A DNA stretch of 64,000 nt from Dysgonomonas hofstadii (GCF_014196915.1 NZ_JACIEP010000014.1:54541-118540), one strand, 5' to 3'. Counted from the first letter of the stretch, positions 8,591-17,542 are shown. The notes: a model not told the origin generated them from the sequence alone. A program made the numbers and translations.

Positions 8591-10432
8591 ATGAAAAAGA
8601 TATCATCACTTTTATTTACCCTCTTCACTTTGTTTACTGGTTATACCTATAGCCAGCAAACCCTTCCCACAGACCTGAACAAGCTGTATGAAATCACCGA
8701 CAAACAGTTTGTCGATCTGCGCCACAAACCTGCGCCCGTTATCGGTGTATCGGCTTCACGAGGAAGCCATGGCGGTTCTATTGTTTCTGGGACTTATATA
8801 GAGTCCATACTGAAAGCGGGGGGCATACCCCTGATTATCCCTGTAATGACCGATGGAGTGGTTTTACGTGATATAATAAAACAAATCGACGGACTGGTAA
8901 TGGTTGGCGGCGACGATGTGAATCCATCATATTATAACGAAAAGGCCATACCGGAAATAAATGAAATAGATTCGATACGTGATGTTTACGATCTTGTATT
9001 GCTCAAACTGGTTACCGACCGCAATATTCCCGTACTGGGCATTTGCCGGGGCGAACAGCTTATGAATGTGGCATTCGGAGGTACACTTTATCAGGATATT
9101 CCGTTACAGGTGAAAAACAGTAGTATAAAGCACAAGCAAACCGAACCTCGGGAAATAGGGACACATGATATTCAGATAGAAAGAGATTCGAAACTGGCGT
9201 CTATCCTTGGCGTTGCTGAATATAAGGTGAATTCATACCACCATCAGGCAGTCCGGAAAGTAGCCCCCGGATTCCGTGTGGTAGCTAAATCACCCGACGG
9301 TATCATAGAAGCAATAGAAGCCTACCCCAATCGTTCGATACTCGGCGTACAATGGCACCCCGAAAGCCATGCGGCGGCAGGCGATACGACTATGCTGAAG
9401 CTCTTTAAGTTCATTGTCAGCGAAGCCGAAACATTTCGCAAAGCAAAAGAGTTGCATAACCGGATTCTTTCGGTAGATACCCATTGCGATACTCCGCTCG
9501 AATTTAAGAAAGCAGGGTTCGATATAGGCAACCGTGAAAGTAATCAGGTGAATATTCCGAAAATGGAAGAAGGAATGCTCGATGCTATTTTCTTTGCTGC
9601 TTATACGGGACAAGGCCCCCGTGACGCGGCTTCTACTCAAAAAGCCGTAGATAAAATCGACGGATTGATAAAAGGTATTCATTCGCAGGTAGAGAAAAAC
9701 AAGGATATCTGCGGTATTGCCTATACGGCCGATGACCTTATACACCTGAAACAGGAAGGCAAGAAGACTATCTTCATAGGCATAGAAAACGGTTATGGTA
9801 TAGGAAAAGACATTGCCAATATTGCCCGGTTCAAAAAAATGGGAGTGAATTATATCACTCTTTGCCATACCAAAGATAATGATATCTGCGATACATCGAG
9901 TGCCAATACACACGAATGGAACGGCCTTAGCCCTTACGGAAAGAAAGTGATTGCCGAAATGAACCGCCTCGGCATTATGATAGATGTATCACATGCTGCC
10001 GAAAAGACTTTCTGGGATGTGATAGATCTTTCCTCTCAGCCGGTTATCGCTTCGCATTCGTCTGTGCAGGCACTTTGTTACCACGACCGTAATCTGACCG
10101 ACAAGCAGATGCAGGCCATCGCCAAAAACGGTGGTGTAGTGCAGATCTGCCTCGTTGACCTGTTCATCAATAAAGACCGTGCGAAAGCCAGTATAACGGA
10201 TGCTATCGGGCACATCGACCATGCGGTGCGTGTGGCGGGTATCGATCATGTGGGTATTGCTTCCGATTTTGATGGCGGCGGTGGGCTGATCGGATGCAAT
10301 GGCAGCAACGATATGATAAACATTACCATAAAACTCATTGAGCGTGGCTATTCGGATGAGGATATTGCTAAACTATGGGGTGGTAACTTCCTGCGGGTAA
10401 TGACTGAGGTACAGAAAGCAGCACAGGAGTAA
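8591..10432 (+). CDS. Fused gamma-glutamyl-type amidotransferase (C26) and membrane dipeptidase (M19)
   Basis: A 613-residue two-enzyme fusion with an N-terminal signal peptide (MKKISSLLFTLFTLFTGYTYSQ), so probably periplasmic. Residues ~35-280 are a class-I glutamine amidotransferase/peptidase C26 domain: nucleophile Cys in LGICRGEQLMNVAFGG and the His-Glu pair in GVQWHPES. Residues ~290-605 are a peptidase M19 (renal dipeptidase) domain: zinc ligands in VDTHCDTP (HxD), the bridging Glu in GIENGYG, His in DVSHAAEKTF and IASHSS, and the Asp in GIASDFDG. Together they would hydrolyse gamma-glutamyl bonds and then dipeptides, consistent with peptide, glutathione or muropeptide breakdown. Converges on the SulP gene, 8 bases apart. 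Confidence 0.88.
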   Translation: MKKISSLLFTLFTLFTGYTYSQQTLPTDLNKLYEITDKQFVDLRHKPAPVIGVSASRGSHGGSIVSGTYIESILKAGGIPLIIPVMTDGVVLRDIIKQIDGLVMVGGDDVNPSYYNEKAIPEINEIDSIRDVYDLVLLKLVTDRNIPVLGICRGEQLMNVAFGGTLYQDIPLQVKNSSIKHKQTEPREIGTHDIQIERDSKLASILGVAEYKVNSYHHQAVRKVAPGFRVVAKSPDGIIEAIEAYPNRSILGVQWHPESHAAAGDTTMLKLFKFIVSEAETFRKAKELHNRILSVDTHCDTPLEFKKAGFDIGNRESNQVNIPKMEEGMLDAIFFAAYTGQGPRDAASTQKAVDKIDGLIKGIHSQVEKNKDICGIAYTADDLIHLKQEGKKTIFIGIENGYGIGKDIANIARFKKMGVNYITLCHTKDNDICDTSSANTHEWNGLSPYGKKVIAEMNRLGIMIDVSHAAEKTFWDVIDLSSQPVIASHSSVQALCYHDRNLTDKQMQAIAKNGGVVQICLVDLFINKDRAKASITDAIGHIDHAVRVAGIDHVGIASDFDGGGGLIGCNGSNDMINITIKLIERGYSDEDIAKLWGGNFLRVMTEVQKAAQE

Positions 10433-10440
10433 ACATTTGC

Positions 10441-12147
10441 TTACTCCTTATGCATTTCCGCTAATAACTCGTTAGCCCGTGCTATGGCAATATTTATATT
10501 GTCGCAGATATTTTTTTCACCTATCATTACAGGTATCCCGGATGTTTCTATCACAGCGTGGACATTTGGCCGTACACCTGACAAGATGACTTGTATGCCG
10601 TCTTTCTTCGATTTTATACAAAGGCTCTCCAGATTGTGTAAACCCGTGGAATCGATGAAAGGTACGTGGCGCATACGTATGATCCTGATCTTTGATTTGT
10701 CCCCGATAATACGCATACTTTCCTCAAATTTATTGGCTATACCGAAGAAGAAAGGACCGTCTATTTCGTAAACTTCAACTTCATCAGGCAGTGTGAGGAT
10801 TTCCTCATCCTGTGTGAATTCACTCTCGGCGGTAAGATCCAGTTTCTTCTTTATTATGGAAACGTGCGTAACCTCATTTATACGCCTCATAAACAACACT
10901 ACCGCCAGCAACAGTCCCACCTCAATTGCGATTGTCAGGTCGAATATCACTGTCAGAAAGAAAGTGATCAGTAACACGGCCACATCCGACTTCTGGTTGC
11001 GGAGCAGGTTTTTAAAGGTACGCCACTCACTCATATTATATGCTACAATGACCAGTACCCCGGCAAGGCAGGCCATCGGGATATATTGTGCCAGTGGCAT
11101 CAGTAGCAATAATATCAGCAGTAATACCACCGCATGTATTATTCCCGCGACAGGCGTACGTCCTCCGTTATTTATATTGGTCATGGTACGGGCTATGGCT
11201 CCCGTGGCAGGAATACCTCCGAATAGCGGGGTTATGATGTTTGCTACTCCCTGCGCTATCAGTTCGGTGTTAGAATTGTGTTTCTCTCCACCTATCACCC
11301 CGTCGGCTACTGTGGCCGAAAGCAGCGATTCGATCGCTCCTAACAAAGCGATAGTGATGGCTACGGGTAATAAATCCTGTATCGCTGCCATATCTATGAC
11401 AGGAATCTCGGCATCGGGCAAAGCTGCGTTTATCTTGAAACGGTCACCGATTGTATCTATGGCTGTAATTCCCAGATGCGTTTTCAACAGGTAAACGACA
11501 ATTGTTATAACAATAATGGCAACCAGTGATCCCGGTACTTTTCTCACTATTTTAGGTGTGAAGACGATGATCAGTATACTGCCTATGCTGACAGCTGTAT
11601 TCCACCAGTTAATAGTGTCTAAATGTCTGAAATATATGATCCATTTGCCGATAAAATCCCCCGGAACTTTTTCCTCGCCGAAATTAAGTCCGAATATATC
11701 GGCTATCTGCGTGGTAAATATAGTCACGGCAATACCGCTGGTAAAACCGACTATAATAGGGTAGGGTATGAATTTAATAACCTTTCCCAGCTTAAATATC
11801 CCCATCAGCACAAGGATAACCCCTGCGATAATGGTGGCTATGATGAGTCCCTTTATTCCATGGGTTTGCACCACTCCATATACAATGACTATAAATGCGC
11901 CCGTAGGCCCGCCTATCTGCACCCGGCTACCTCCCAGAAAGGAGATTATAAACCCGGCAATAATGGCGGTTATAATTCCCTGTTCAGGCGTTACGCCCGA
12001 AGCTATACCAAACGCCAGTGCCAGAGGCAGAGCCACAATGCCGACAATAAGCCCCGACATCAGGTCATTGGTGAATTTACTTTTATCGTACGTTTTCAGT
12101 GAAATGAATAATTGGGGCGTAAAGTCCTTGAAAAGATCCTTCTTCAT
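10441..12147 (-). CDS. SulP-family inorganic anion transporter with STAS domain
   Basis: A 568-residue inner-membrane transporter. The first ~430 residues contain many hydrophobic segments and SulP signatures (SGLIVGIVALPLALAFGIASG near the start; VQIGGPTGAFIVIVYG). Residues ~445-560 are a cytoplasmic STAS domain with the SpoIIAA-like loop VPFIDSTGLHNLESL. Family members carry sulfate, bicarbonate or dicarboxylates; the substrate is not deducible here. I use ATG 12147 because the next upstream start is a TTG. A TACCTTTG box on the minus strand (12294-12301) is a plausible promoter. Confidence 0.9.
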   Translation of the reverse strand: MKKDLFKDFTPQLFISLKTYDKSKFTNDLMSGLIVGIVALPLALAFGIASGVTPEQGIITAIIAGFIISFLGGSRVQIGGPTGAFIVIVYGVVQTHGIKGLIIATIIAGVILVLMGIFKLGKVIKFIPYPIIVGFTSGIAVTIFTTQIADIFGLNFGEEKVPGDFIGKWIIYFRHLDTINWWNTAVSIGSILIIVFTPKIVRKVPGSLVAIIVITIVVYLLKTHLGITAIDTIGDRFKINAALPDAEIPVIDMAAIQDLLPVAITIALLGAIESLLSATVADGVIGGEKHNSNTELIAQGVANIITPLFGGIPATGAIARTMTNINNGGRTPVAGIIHAVVLLLILLLLMPLAQYIPMACLAGVLVIVAYNMSEWRTFKNLLRNQKSDVAVLLITFFLTVIFDLTIAIEVGLLLAVVLFMRRINEVTHVSIIKKKLDLTAESEFTQDEEILTLPDEVEVYEIDGPFFFGIANKFEESMRIIGDKSKIRIIRMRHVPFIDSTGLHNLESLCIKSKKDGIQVILSGVRPNVHAVIETSGIPVMIGEKNICDNINIAIARANELLAEMHKE

Positions 12148-12293
12148 AAACAATCTCTATAACCGATTAATACAATCTAACAAGTTTCAATATTTAGTTA
12201 AAAAAAATATGTAAAATGCTAATTTTGCAGCACTTATAAACCTTATTTAGAATACATCTAATTAGTTTATCCTTAGCTGCTTATTTCGGCAGA

Positions 12294-12351
12294 CAAAGGT
12301 ATGAAATCATTTGCGTTCTTTTCTCAAAAAGAATAATTATTATTAACTTTG
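12294..12351. promoter_or_regulatory. Divergent -7 boxes for the SulP gene (-) and rubrerythrin (+)
   Basis: The minus strand has TACCTTTG at 12294-12301, facing the SulP gene. The plus strand has TAACTTTG at 12344-12351, 57 bases before the rubrerythrin ATG. Both match TAnnTTTG. A further plus-strand TAATTTTG lies at 12220-12227. The 12361-12407 leader contains CTATCATCAAAA written twice, which might be an operator. Confidence 0.5.
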
Positions 12352-12407
12352 TCTTGGATCAGGGAGGAAACTATCATCAAAATATATTTAACTATCATCA
12401 AAAAGTT

Positions 12408-12986
12408 ATGGAAAAAAGTATTAAAGGAACAGAAACAGAAAAATGCCTGTTAAAATCTTTTGCCGGAGAATCTCAGGCAAGAATGCGTTACACGATGTTT
12501 GCAAGTACTGCAAAAAAAGAAGGATATGAGCAAATTGCCGCTGTTTTCCTTGAAACTGCCGATCAGGAGAAAGAACACGCGAAACGTATGTTCAGTTTTC
12601 TTGAAGGCGGTATGCTGGAAATTACAGCAATGTATCCTGCCGGTAAAATAGGCACTACCGAAGAGAACCTGATTGAAGCCGCTGCCGGAGAACACGAGGA
12701 GTGGGCTATTGATTATCCTGCATTCGCTGAAATAGCAGAAAAAGAAGGGTTTAAGGAAATTGCGGTAATGTACCGTATGATCGCCAAAGTGGAAAACATG
12801 CACGAAGATCGTTACAAAGCGCTTCTTGCCCGTGTACAAAGCAATGGCGTATTTACTCGTACAGAGGCTATCGACTGGCAATGCCGCAACTGTGGATTTG
12901 TTATCAGCAGCAAGACAGCGCCTCGTACTTGCCCTGCCTGTTTGCATCCTCAGGCATACTTCGAACCATTGAAATGGAATTTCTAA
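12408..12986 (+). CDS. rbr: Rubrerythrin
   Basis: Cytoplasmic non-haem diiron peroxidase that reduces hydrogen peroxide in anaerobes. The ferritin-like four-helix domain (~1-145) carries the diiron ligands in LLKSFAGESQARMRYTMFA, ADQEKEHAKR, AAGEHEEW, FAEIAEKEGFKEIA and AKVENMHEDRY. A C-terminal rubredoxin-like domain has two metal knuckles, CRNCG and CPAC. Length 192 residues is standard. ATG 12408 (MEKSIKGTETEK) is preferred; the in-frame stretch upstream is leader. A strong terminator follows at 13008. Confidence 0.96.
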   Translation: MEKSIKGTETEKCLLKSFAGESQARMRYTMFASTAKKEGYEQIAAVFLETADQEKEHAKRMFSFLEGGMLEITAMYPAGKIGTTEENLIEAAAGEHEEWAIDYPAFAEIAEKEGFKEIAVMYRMIAKVENMHEDRYKALLARVQSNGVFTRTEAIDWQCRNCGFVISSKTAPRTCPACLHPQAYFEPLKWNF

Positions 12987-13007
12987 GAAGTGCAATATGA
13001 AAAAATG

Positions 13008-13035
13008 AAAGGCTGCAATCTTTGCGGCCTTTTTT
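13008..13035 (+). terminator. Rho-independent terminator after rubrerythrin
   Basis: Arms AAAGGCTGCAA (13008-13018) and TTGCGGCCTTT (13022-13032) pair over 11 positions with one G-U, followed by a T run. Confidence 0.85.
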
Positions 13036-13114
13036 ATTAACAGTTATTTGTTAACTAAAACCTGATAAAAGTGACATATTTTTTGTAACTAATTTATACA
13101 GAAAAGATTTTGGG

Positions 13115-13663
13115 CTACTTTGGCTTGCAGAAAACACTTTTCCGGTTAGGGTTATATAGCCCGGAAGTTAAATGTATAAATGTTTCTTCAAGTGTTGCTA
13201 TCAGTGCTGCAGATGCTATAATAATACCTATAGCTATTGGAATTGAAGAAAATAAGACATAAACAGGCAGCATGAAATATACAAGTAATCCTGAAAGTTT
13301 GTTGCCTATTGTGTGTAGCATACCTAATTGGTGGAATTTGATTTTCGTTATAATTAGATTTAGCAATTTGATGATGAAAAGTACGATGACGAGCCATAAC
13401 ATTACAGGATCTTTCATCAACTCCGTATGGGTAAAAAACATGACAGTTATCAAAATATAGAAAACAAAGTCACCCCAACTGTCAAGTTTTGCTCCCAATG
13501 TTGATTCTGCTTGCCAACGGCGGGCGATGTATCCGTCAGCGACATCGCTTATCCCGCAATAGAGATATAATATTGTAAATAGAGCAGGATAACCGCCCAG
13601 AAAGAATAAAAATCCGCTTATGATAAGACGACTAATAGAAAGAATATTTGGCAATTTTTTCAT
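13115..13663 (-). CDS. CDP-alcohol phosphatidyltransferase family protein
   Basis: Small (182-residue) inner-membrane enzyme that transfers a phosphatidyl group from CDP-diacylglycerol to an alcohol. The diagnostic motif D-x2-DG-x2-AR-x8-G-x3-D-x3-D is fully present at ~39-61 as SDVADGYIARRWQAESTLG then AKLDSWGD. Five or six hydrophobic segments follow. The N-terminus KLPNILSISRLI resembles the PgsA/cardiolipin-synthase (eukaryote-type) start KxxNxLTxxRI. Head group is not determinable. It stands alone between rubrerythrin and the EF-Tu-like gene, in opposite orientation to both. Confidence 0.88.
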   Translation of the reverse strand: MKKLPNILSISRLIISGFLFFLGGYPALFTILYLYCGISDVADGYIARRWQAESTLGAKLDSWGDFVFYILITVMFFTHTELMKDPVMLWLVIVLFIIKLLNLIITKIKFHQLGMLHTIGNKLSGLLVYFMLPVYVLFSSIPIAIGIIIASAALIATLEETFIHLTSGLYNPNRKSVFCKPK

Positions 13664-13912
13664 TATATCTAACTACATTCCTTTTCATATCATATAAGTC
13701 AATTTATTTGATATCGGAGTAACAACTGTAAAGTTACAAAGCTTTTATTACTATGGGTAGTCGTCTTGTTGACTTTTTAACAAAAACCTTACAAACCTTA
13801 CAAAAATCCCAATATTTATATTTCAAAGATCGCTTCTACTTGCGACTTAACCTCTCTAGCTCCTTTGACTATTCTTTACATAGATAAACTTTTCTGAATC
13901 CGATTCAATTCT

Positions 13913-13920
13913 TATATTTG
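13913..13920 (+). promoter_or_regulatory. -7 box TATATTTG
   Basis: Exact TAnnTTTG match 26 bases upstream of the ATG at 13946. The surrounding 13664-13912 spacer holds short repeated words (CCTTACAAA twice) and no recognisable gene. Confidence 0.5.
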
Positions 13921-13945
13921 TTTTTATAATCTTTCAGAGAATAAT

Positions 13946-14251
13946 ATGGAAAACAACAACTTCAGAATGCCAATAGAAGATATACTTCATATAAGAGGAC
14001 GGGGACTAGTGCTTGCCGGACGGGTGGAAAGCGGCGAAGTAAGTATAGGTGATATGGTTTATATTGAAACAGCCGAAGGAAAACTGGTTAAAGGAAATCT
14101 TACCCTTGACGGTATAGAAGTATTCGGGCACATAACGAAAGCTGAAGCGGGCATGAATGTTGGTATGTTTTTTAAAGTGCCTTACTTGCAAAAGAAATCG
14201 GAAGCACTGGAAGTTATTCCTGTGAAAATCGGAGATATAGTAAAGAAATAA
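13946..14251 (+). CDS. Isolated EF-Tu domain-2-like (translation factor beta-barrel) protein
   Basis: 101 residues that look like domain 2 of elongation factor Tu without a GTPase domain: VFxIRGRGxVLxGRVESGxVxxGDxVxI is recognisable as DILHIRGRGLVLAGRVESGEVSIGDMVYI, followed by ..GIEVFGHITKAEAGMNVGMFF, matching the EF-Tu 'aeAGdnvgl.lrg' strand. Free-standing domain-2 proteins occur in Bacteroidota, but I know no assigned function. Seven bases separate its stop from the following lipoprotein gene, so they are probably co-transcribed. Confidence 0.7.
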   Translation: MENNNFRMPIEDILHIRGRGLVLAGRVESGEVSIGDMVYIETAEGKLVKGNLTLDGIEVFGHITKAEAGMNVGMFFKVPYLQKKSEALEVIPVKIGDIVKK

Positions 14252-14258
14252 ACCTGAT

Positions 14259-14903
14259 ATGATGAAACATAAATATCTGATATTGGTATCTGCTTTATTA
14301 GTAAGCCTGCTTTTCTCCTGTGCACCAAAGAAAAGTGAGCCTGTTACAGAAAATAAGGTTGATTTAATAGATATATCTGTTAATACAAATCAGCCGGTTC
14401 GTGAAAAGTATCAACCTCCTTTCGATATGGAGAAATTAAAGCAGGGTTTTGCAGATGATGCTACTTCTACATTTTTAGGTAATAACAGTATTAAATTGTA
14501 TGAAAAACCAAAAGAAAAAGGATTCTTTGGAAGATATCATCTATCTAAATATTATGAAAAAGATAAGGACATGTTTGTTGCCGGGTCACTTACTGTGTTT
14601 AACGATACCACTCCCTGGTTGTATGATGATATGACTGATATTTTCATAGAATTAGCAGTTAAATATCCGGGAATTACGATCTTTAATGAAATAGAAATCG
14701 GCTCGGATATTTCTTTGGTAGATAAATACCTTGATAAGCCCTTTCTAAAAAACGATACTCTTACTGTTTATAAACATGGTGCGATACAGATGGTCGCATT
14801 ATTCAAAACAAAAGACGGGAAGATAAGATGGTATAAATACGGATATTATAATGAAGAGGTGGTTAATAATATCGAAAAGCATATACCTCTTTTACTGGAT
14901 TAA
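14259..14903 (+). CDS. Lipoprotein of unknown function
   Basis: 214 residues. Signal peptide with lipobox LLFSC (Cys ~22), then a charged linker; no family recognised. The rest is mixed alpha/beta with ..ITIFNEIEIGSDISLVDKYLDKPFLKNDTLTVYKH, which looks like a periodic DKY.D....DTLTVY-type domain. Follows the EF-Tu-domain gene by 7 bases and converges on the porin with a 4-base gap. ATG 14262 is an equally possible start. Confidence 0.65.
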   Translation: MMKHKYLILVSALLVSLLFSCAPKKSEPVTENKVDLIDISVNTNQPVREKYQPPFDMEKLKQGFADDATSTFLGNNSIKLYEKPKEKGFFGRYHLSKYYEKDKDMFVAGSLTVFNDTTPWLYDDMTDIFIELAVKYPGITIFNEIEIGSDISLVDKYLDKPFLKNDTLTVYKHGAIQMVALFKTKDGKIRWYKYGYYNEEVVNNIEKHIPLLLD

Positions 14904-14907
14904 GATT

Positions 14908-15933
14908 TTATAGGTTAAATTCCAGATTAATAAATAAATACTGTTCAGCGGTCCCTCTTTCGGGATTGATATTGCGGAAATTGGGTGATATTTTTAGTTG
15001 CTTCAACGGTTGGAATTCTACACCTCCCATCATTAGTTGTCCGTCCATATCGTTCCACGGTTCGGTGAACGAAGCCGGAGCAGATGATTCAGCCAGATCA
15101 TAACGGGCATAAGCCCGCCATTTGTCAGCCAGTTTTACTGATGTATAAAACGAGTAACCATAATAGTCTTTCTTTTCTATGAAACCTTTGTTGTAAACAC
15201 GGTTATATTCAGCACCGAAAGATATTCTCTTATTCTGATAACCTGCAAATAAAGCCAGGGTATACTGGTCTTTATATTTAATATCAGTGATCCCATCAGG
15301 CAGCGCATCCCGTTGATTTTCATCATCGTTATATATATCGGCATATACGCGTAGGATGGTATTTTTTATCGGAAAAACACTAAGGCCTGCGCCATAGCGC
15401 ATATTGTTGTCTTTCTTCACCACTTTGTTGCCCTCTCCGTTTGTTATGCTCAGGTCAGCCGAAAGGAATTCGTTTATTTCATATTCCGCCGTGATACCGA
15501 GATCGACGCTCGGAGCCATTTTATTAAGATCCTGAAATGATTTCATCACATAACGGTGCATCCAGTAATCTTCCTGTGTACTGAATTGCAAAAGTCCGGT
15601 AAGCCCTGCATTAAAGGTAAACCCTTTGTCTGACCATCTCACGAAAGCATTACGTACATATACCTGAAGTCCGTCGGACGAGGTCTTTCCTGCTGCTCCA
15701 TCGATAACGAGTTGGGCCTGCAATGTGCGGCTGAATTTGTAATTATATCCTAAAAGGGCTCTGGTTATATCAAATCCCGATTGATTATTCACATGCCCAA
15801 ATCCGGCACTATAATCGATAAAGCTACGGGCAATAATTCCTCCTGATGGTTTAAATGCTAATGAATCCTGGGCGTACGACAAGTTTAAGCCAAAAATTGA
15901 AAAAATTGAAATAAGGATAAATATTCTCTTCAT
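14908..15933 (-). CDS. Outer-membrane porin (phosphate-selective-type beta-barrel)
   Basis: 341 residues with a cleavable signal peptide ending ...LSYAQ and a C-terminal strand ending in EFNL, fitting a beta-barrel whose last residue is hydrophobic. The body shows alternating amphipathic strands with ..GYNYKFSRTLQAQLVIDG and ..YVRNAFVRWSDKGFTFNAGLTGL, typical of OprO/OprP-like porins in Bacteroidota. Upstream it has three GTTA units spaced 11 bases apart, as does pstS, which supports a role in phosphate or polyphosphate uptake. The substrate assignment is inference. Confidence 0.75.
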   Translation of the reverse strand: MKRIFILISIFSIFGLNLSYAQDSLAFKPSGGIIARSFIDYSAGFGHVNNQSGFDITRALLGYNYKFSRTLQAQLVIDGAAGKTSSDGLQVYVRNAFVRWSDKGFTFNAGLTGLLQFSTQEDYWMHRYVMKSFQDLNKMAPSVDLGITAEYEINEFLSADLSITNGEGNKVVKKDNNMRYGAGLSVFPIKNTILRVYADIYNDDENQRDALPDGITDIKYKDQYTLALFAGYQNKRISFGAEYNRVYNKGFIEKKDYYGYSFYTSVKLADKWRAYARYDLAESSAPASFTEPWNDMDGQLMMGGVEFQPLKQLKISPNFRNINPERGTAEQYLFINLEFNL

Positions 15934-15956
15934 CTTCGGATTTTTTTAATATGCCG

Positions 15957-16028
15957 CAAAGTAAAGCTTAATTGTTGGAAAACAGAATCGTTATAACGTT
16001 AAGATTGGGTTAAGAAAACGTTACGTTA
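15957..16028 (-). promoter_or_regulatory. Candidate Pho box upstream of the porin
   Basis: GTTA units occur at 15990, 15998, 16009, 16020 and 16025; the middle three are exactly 11 bases apart. In the gene's direction the core reads CTTAACCCAATCTTAAC, matching CTTAACCGTATCGTAAC upstream of pstS in 13 of 17 positions including both TAAC units. An imperfect -7 element TTACTTTG lies at 15957-15964. Confidence 0.5.
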
Positions 16029-16080
16029 TCTTGTGTTTTTAGTATAGAATATTTTTTGTTGGTATTAATTGTTCTATTAA

Positions 16081-16400
16081 AAGTTACAGGTTTGCCTCGC
16101 CTGCGCTTCGGCGATTTTCAATTCTACGCCCTTCAGGCAGTTCCGGGCTACAAGCTATTGTCGCTTCGCGCCACTGGGGCGTCAGCTGGTGGCATTAGTC
16201 CGCAGTGCGGGGTACCCGTCAGGAGAAAGGGGCGTGAAACCAAATACTGTCTGAGCCGCAGGCGAGTTTATTTGGTTTAGCCCGTGAGCCTGTAACGGGT
16301 CGCACGGAGGATGAGCCACCAAAGCGTTTTTGCATTCTTTTGGGGCTTTGGCCAAAAGAATGACAAGCAATCTTCGATTGCGCGTAGCAAAAAATAGAAC
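16081..16400. repeat. G+C-rich structured intergenic block with two inverted repeats
   Basis: No gene is supported between the porin and the glycosyltransferase. This segment is clearly richer in G+C than its surroundings and contains a perfect 11-bp hairpin, CATTCTTTTGG / CCAAAAGAATG (16333-16343 and 16352-16362), and a 10-bp inverted repeat, AAACCAAATA / TATTTGGTTT (16237-16246 and 16269-16278). The short reading frames on both strands look like by-products of the structure. It resembles a dispersed repeat or a degraded structured RNA; whether it recurs in the genome cannot be seen here. Confidence 0.5.
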
Positions 16401-16419
16401 GATTTTAACAGACTATTTT

Positions 16420-17526
16420 CTAAAACAAACTACTATACACTGCCATCATATCCCTGGTGCAAACTTCGTCCGAAAATCTTTTCACATATTCCCGTCCATT
16501 CTTTATCATTTCTGTTCTCAGGGTGTTATCATCTAACAACCTACGGATTTGATGTGCCAGTTCGTCCTCATCGTGCGGGTTTACATAGATGGAATCGGGG
16601 CCTCCCGCCTCTTCGAGGCAAGAGCCGGTTGCTCCTATGACGGGAACACCCGAATTAATAGCTTCTATAACAGGTATGCCAAATCCCTCATACAAAGATG
16701 GATATATAAATGTAGTGGCCAACTGCATCATGGCGGGCAGATCTGTCAATGGCACATTGCTTATCATATGCACACGGTCCGAGAGGCCATTGTCGTCGGC
16801 ATATTGCTGAACCAAACGGGCATATTTTCTTTTCTTGCCAATGGCATAAAAATGGATATCTGGTATCTGCCTGAGGGCTTTTACTATCAGCAGTATATTC
16901 TTTCGTTCCTCGATACTTCCCACAGAGAGCAGGTATTCGGACGGAAGATTATATTTTTTCTTTATTTCGTTCTTTTTCAGTTCGGTCACTTCTTCTCTGA
17001 AGATAGGGAAGCATCCCTGATACACCACTTCAATTTTAGAAGGATCGGTGCCGTAATAATGTACGATATCCCGTTTGGTGCATTCGCTCACTGCCACTAT
17101 TTTGTCAGCAGCCTTGCATGAATACCGTGCCTTTATATTGTATATATTTCTATCTATGCGGCCGTAGAATTGCGGATATCTGAGGAATATGAGATCGTGC
17201 ATCGTAAGCACGCTCTTTACATCTGTCTGGTTGATATGGTATGGTAATTCGTTGCTGAGCCCGTGGTAGAGATCGATCTTTTCCCTCTTTATATCTTTTA
17301 GTATTCCTAACGTCCGCCAGAAAGGTTTTCGCGTGTTTTTCAGGGAGTAGTACTCCTCTTCATTTGCTATAGTTTCCGTATGGCTTTCGGATGGAAGCTT
17401 TGGAATGAACATCCTGTACTCATTGTCAGGATAATATTTCATCATATTTGAAATTACAAACCTGCTGTAATTGCCTAGTCCCGTAAAATTGGATACAGCC
17501 CTTTTCGCATCGAAACCTATCCTCAT
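16420..17526 (-). CDS. Glycosyltransferase family 4
   Basis: A 368-residue GT-B fold transferase using a nucleotide sugar, probably in LPS or capsule assembly. N-terminal acceptor domain begins MRIGFDAKRAVSNFTGLGNY (family GT4, mannosyltransferase-like). The C-terminal donor domain shows LLSVGSIEERKNI and the E-x7-E motif in YPSLYEGFGIPVIEAINSG, followed by ..VPVIGATGSCLEEAGG. Its stop is adjacent to the structured repeat block; the LPS-kinase-type gene lies 16 bases upstream and is probably co-transcribed. Confidence 0.88.
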   Translation of the reverse strand: MRIGFDAKRAVSNFTGLGNYSRFVISNMMKYYPDNEYRMFIPKLPSESHTETIANEEEYYSLKNTRKPFWRTLGILKDIKREKIDLYHGLSNELPYHINQTDVKSVLTMHDLIFLRYPQFYGRIDRNIYNIKARYSCKAADKIVAVSECTKRDIVHYYGTDPSKIEVVYQGCFPIFREEVTELKKNEIKKKYNLPSEYLLSVGSIEERKNILLIVKALRQIPDIHFYAIGKKRKYARLVQQYADDNGLSDRVHMISNVPLTDLPAMMQLATTFIYPSLYEGFGIPVIEAINSGVPVIGATGSCLEEAGGPDSIYVNPHDEDELAHQIRRLLDDNTLRTEMIKNGREYVKRFSDEVCTRDMMAVYSSLF

Positions 17527-17542
17527 AATATTAGATTTTTAT

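Noticed and set aside
9290..9913. Minus-strand 207-residue frame inside the amidotransferase-dipeptidase gene
   Set aside because: Antisense to a clearly identified catalytic sequence; no domain of its own.
16056..16370. Short frames on both strands in the G+C-rich block
   Set aside because: They follow the inverted-repeat structure and composition and have no ribosome-binding context or recognisable domain.
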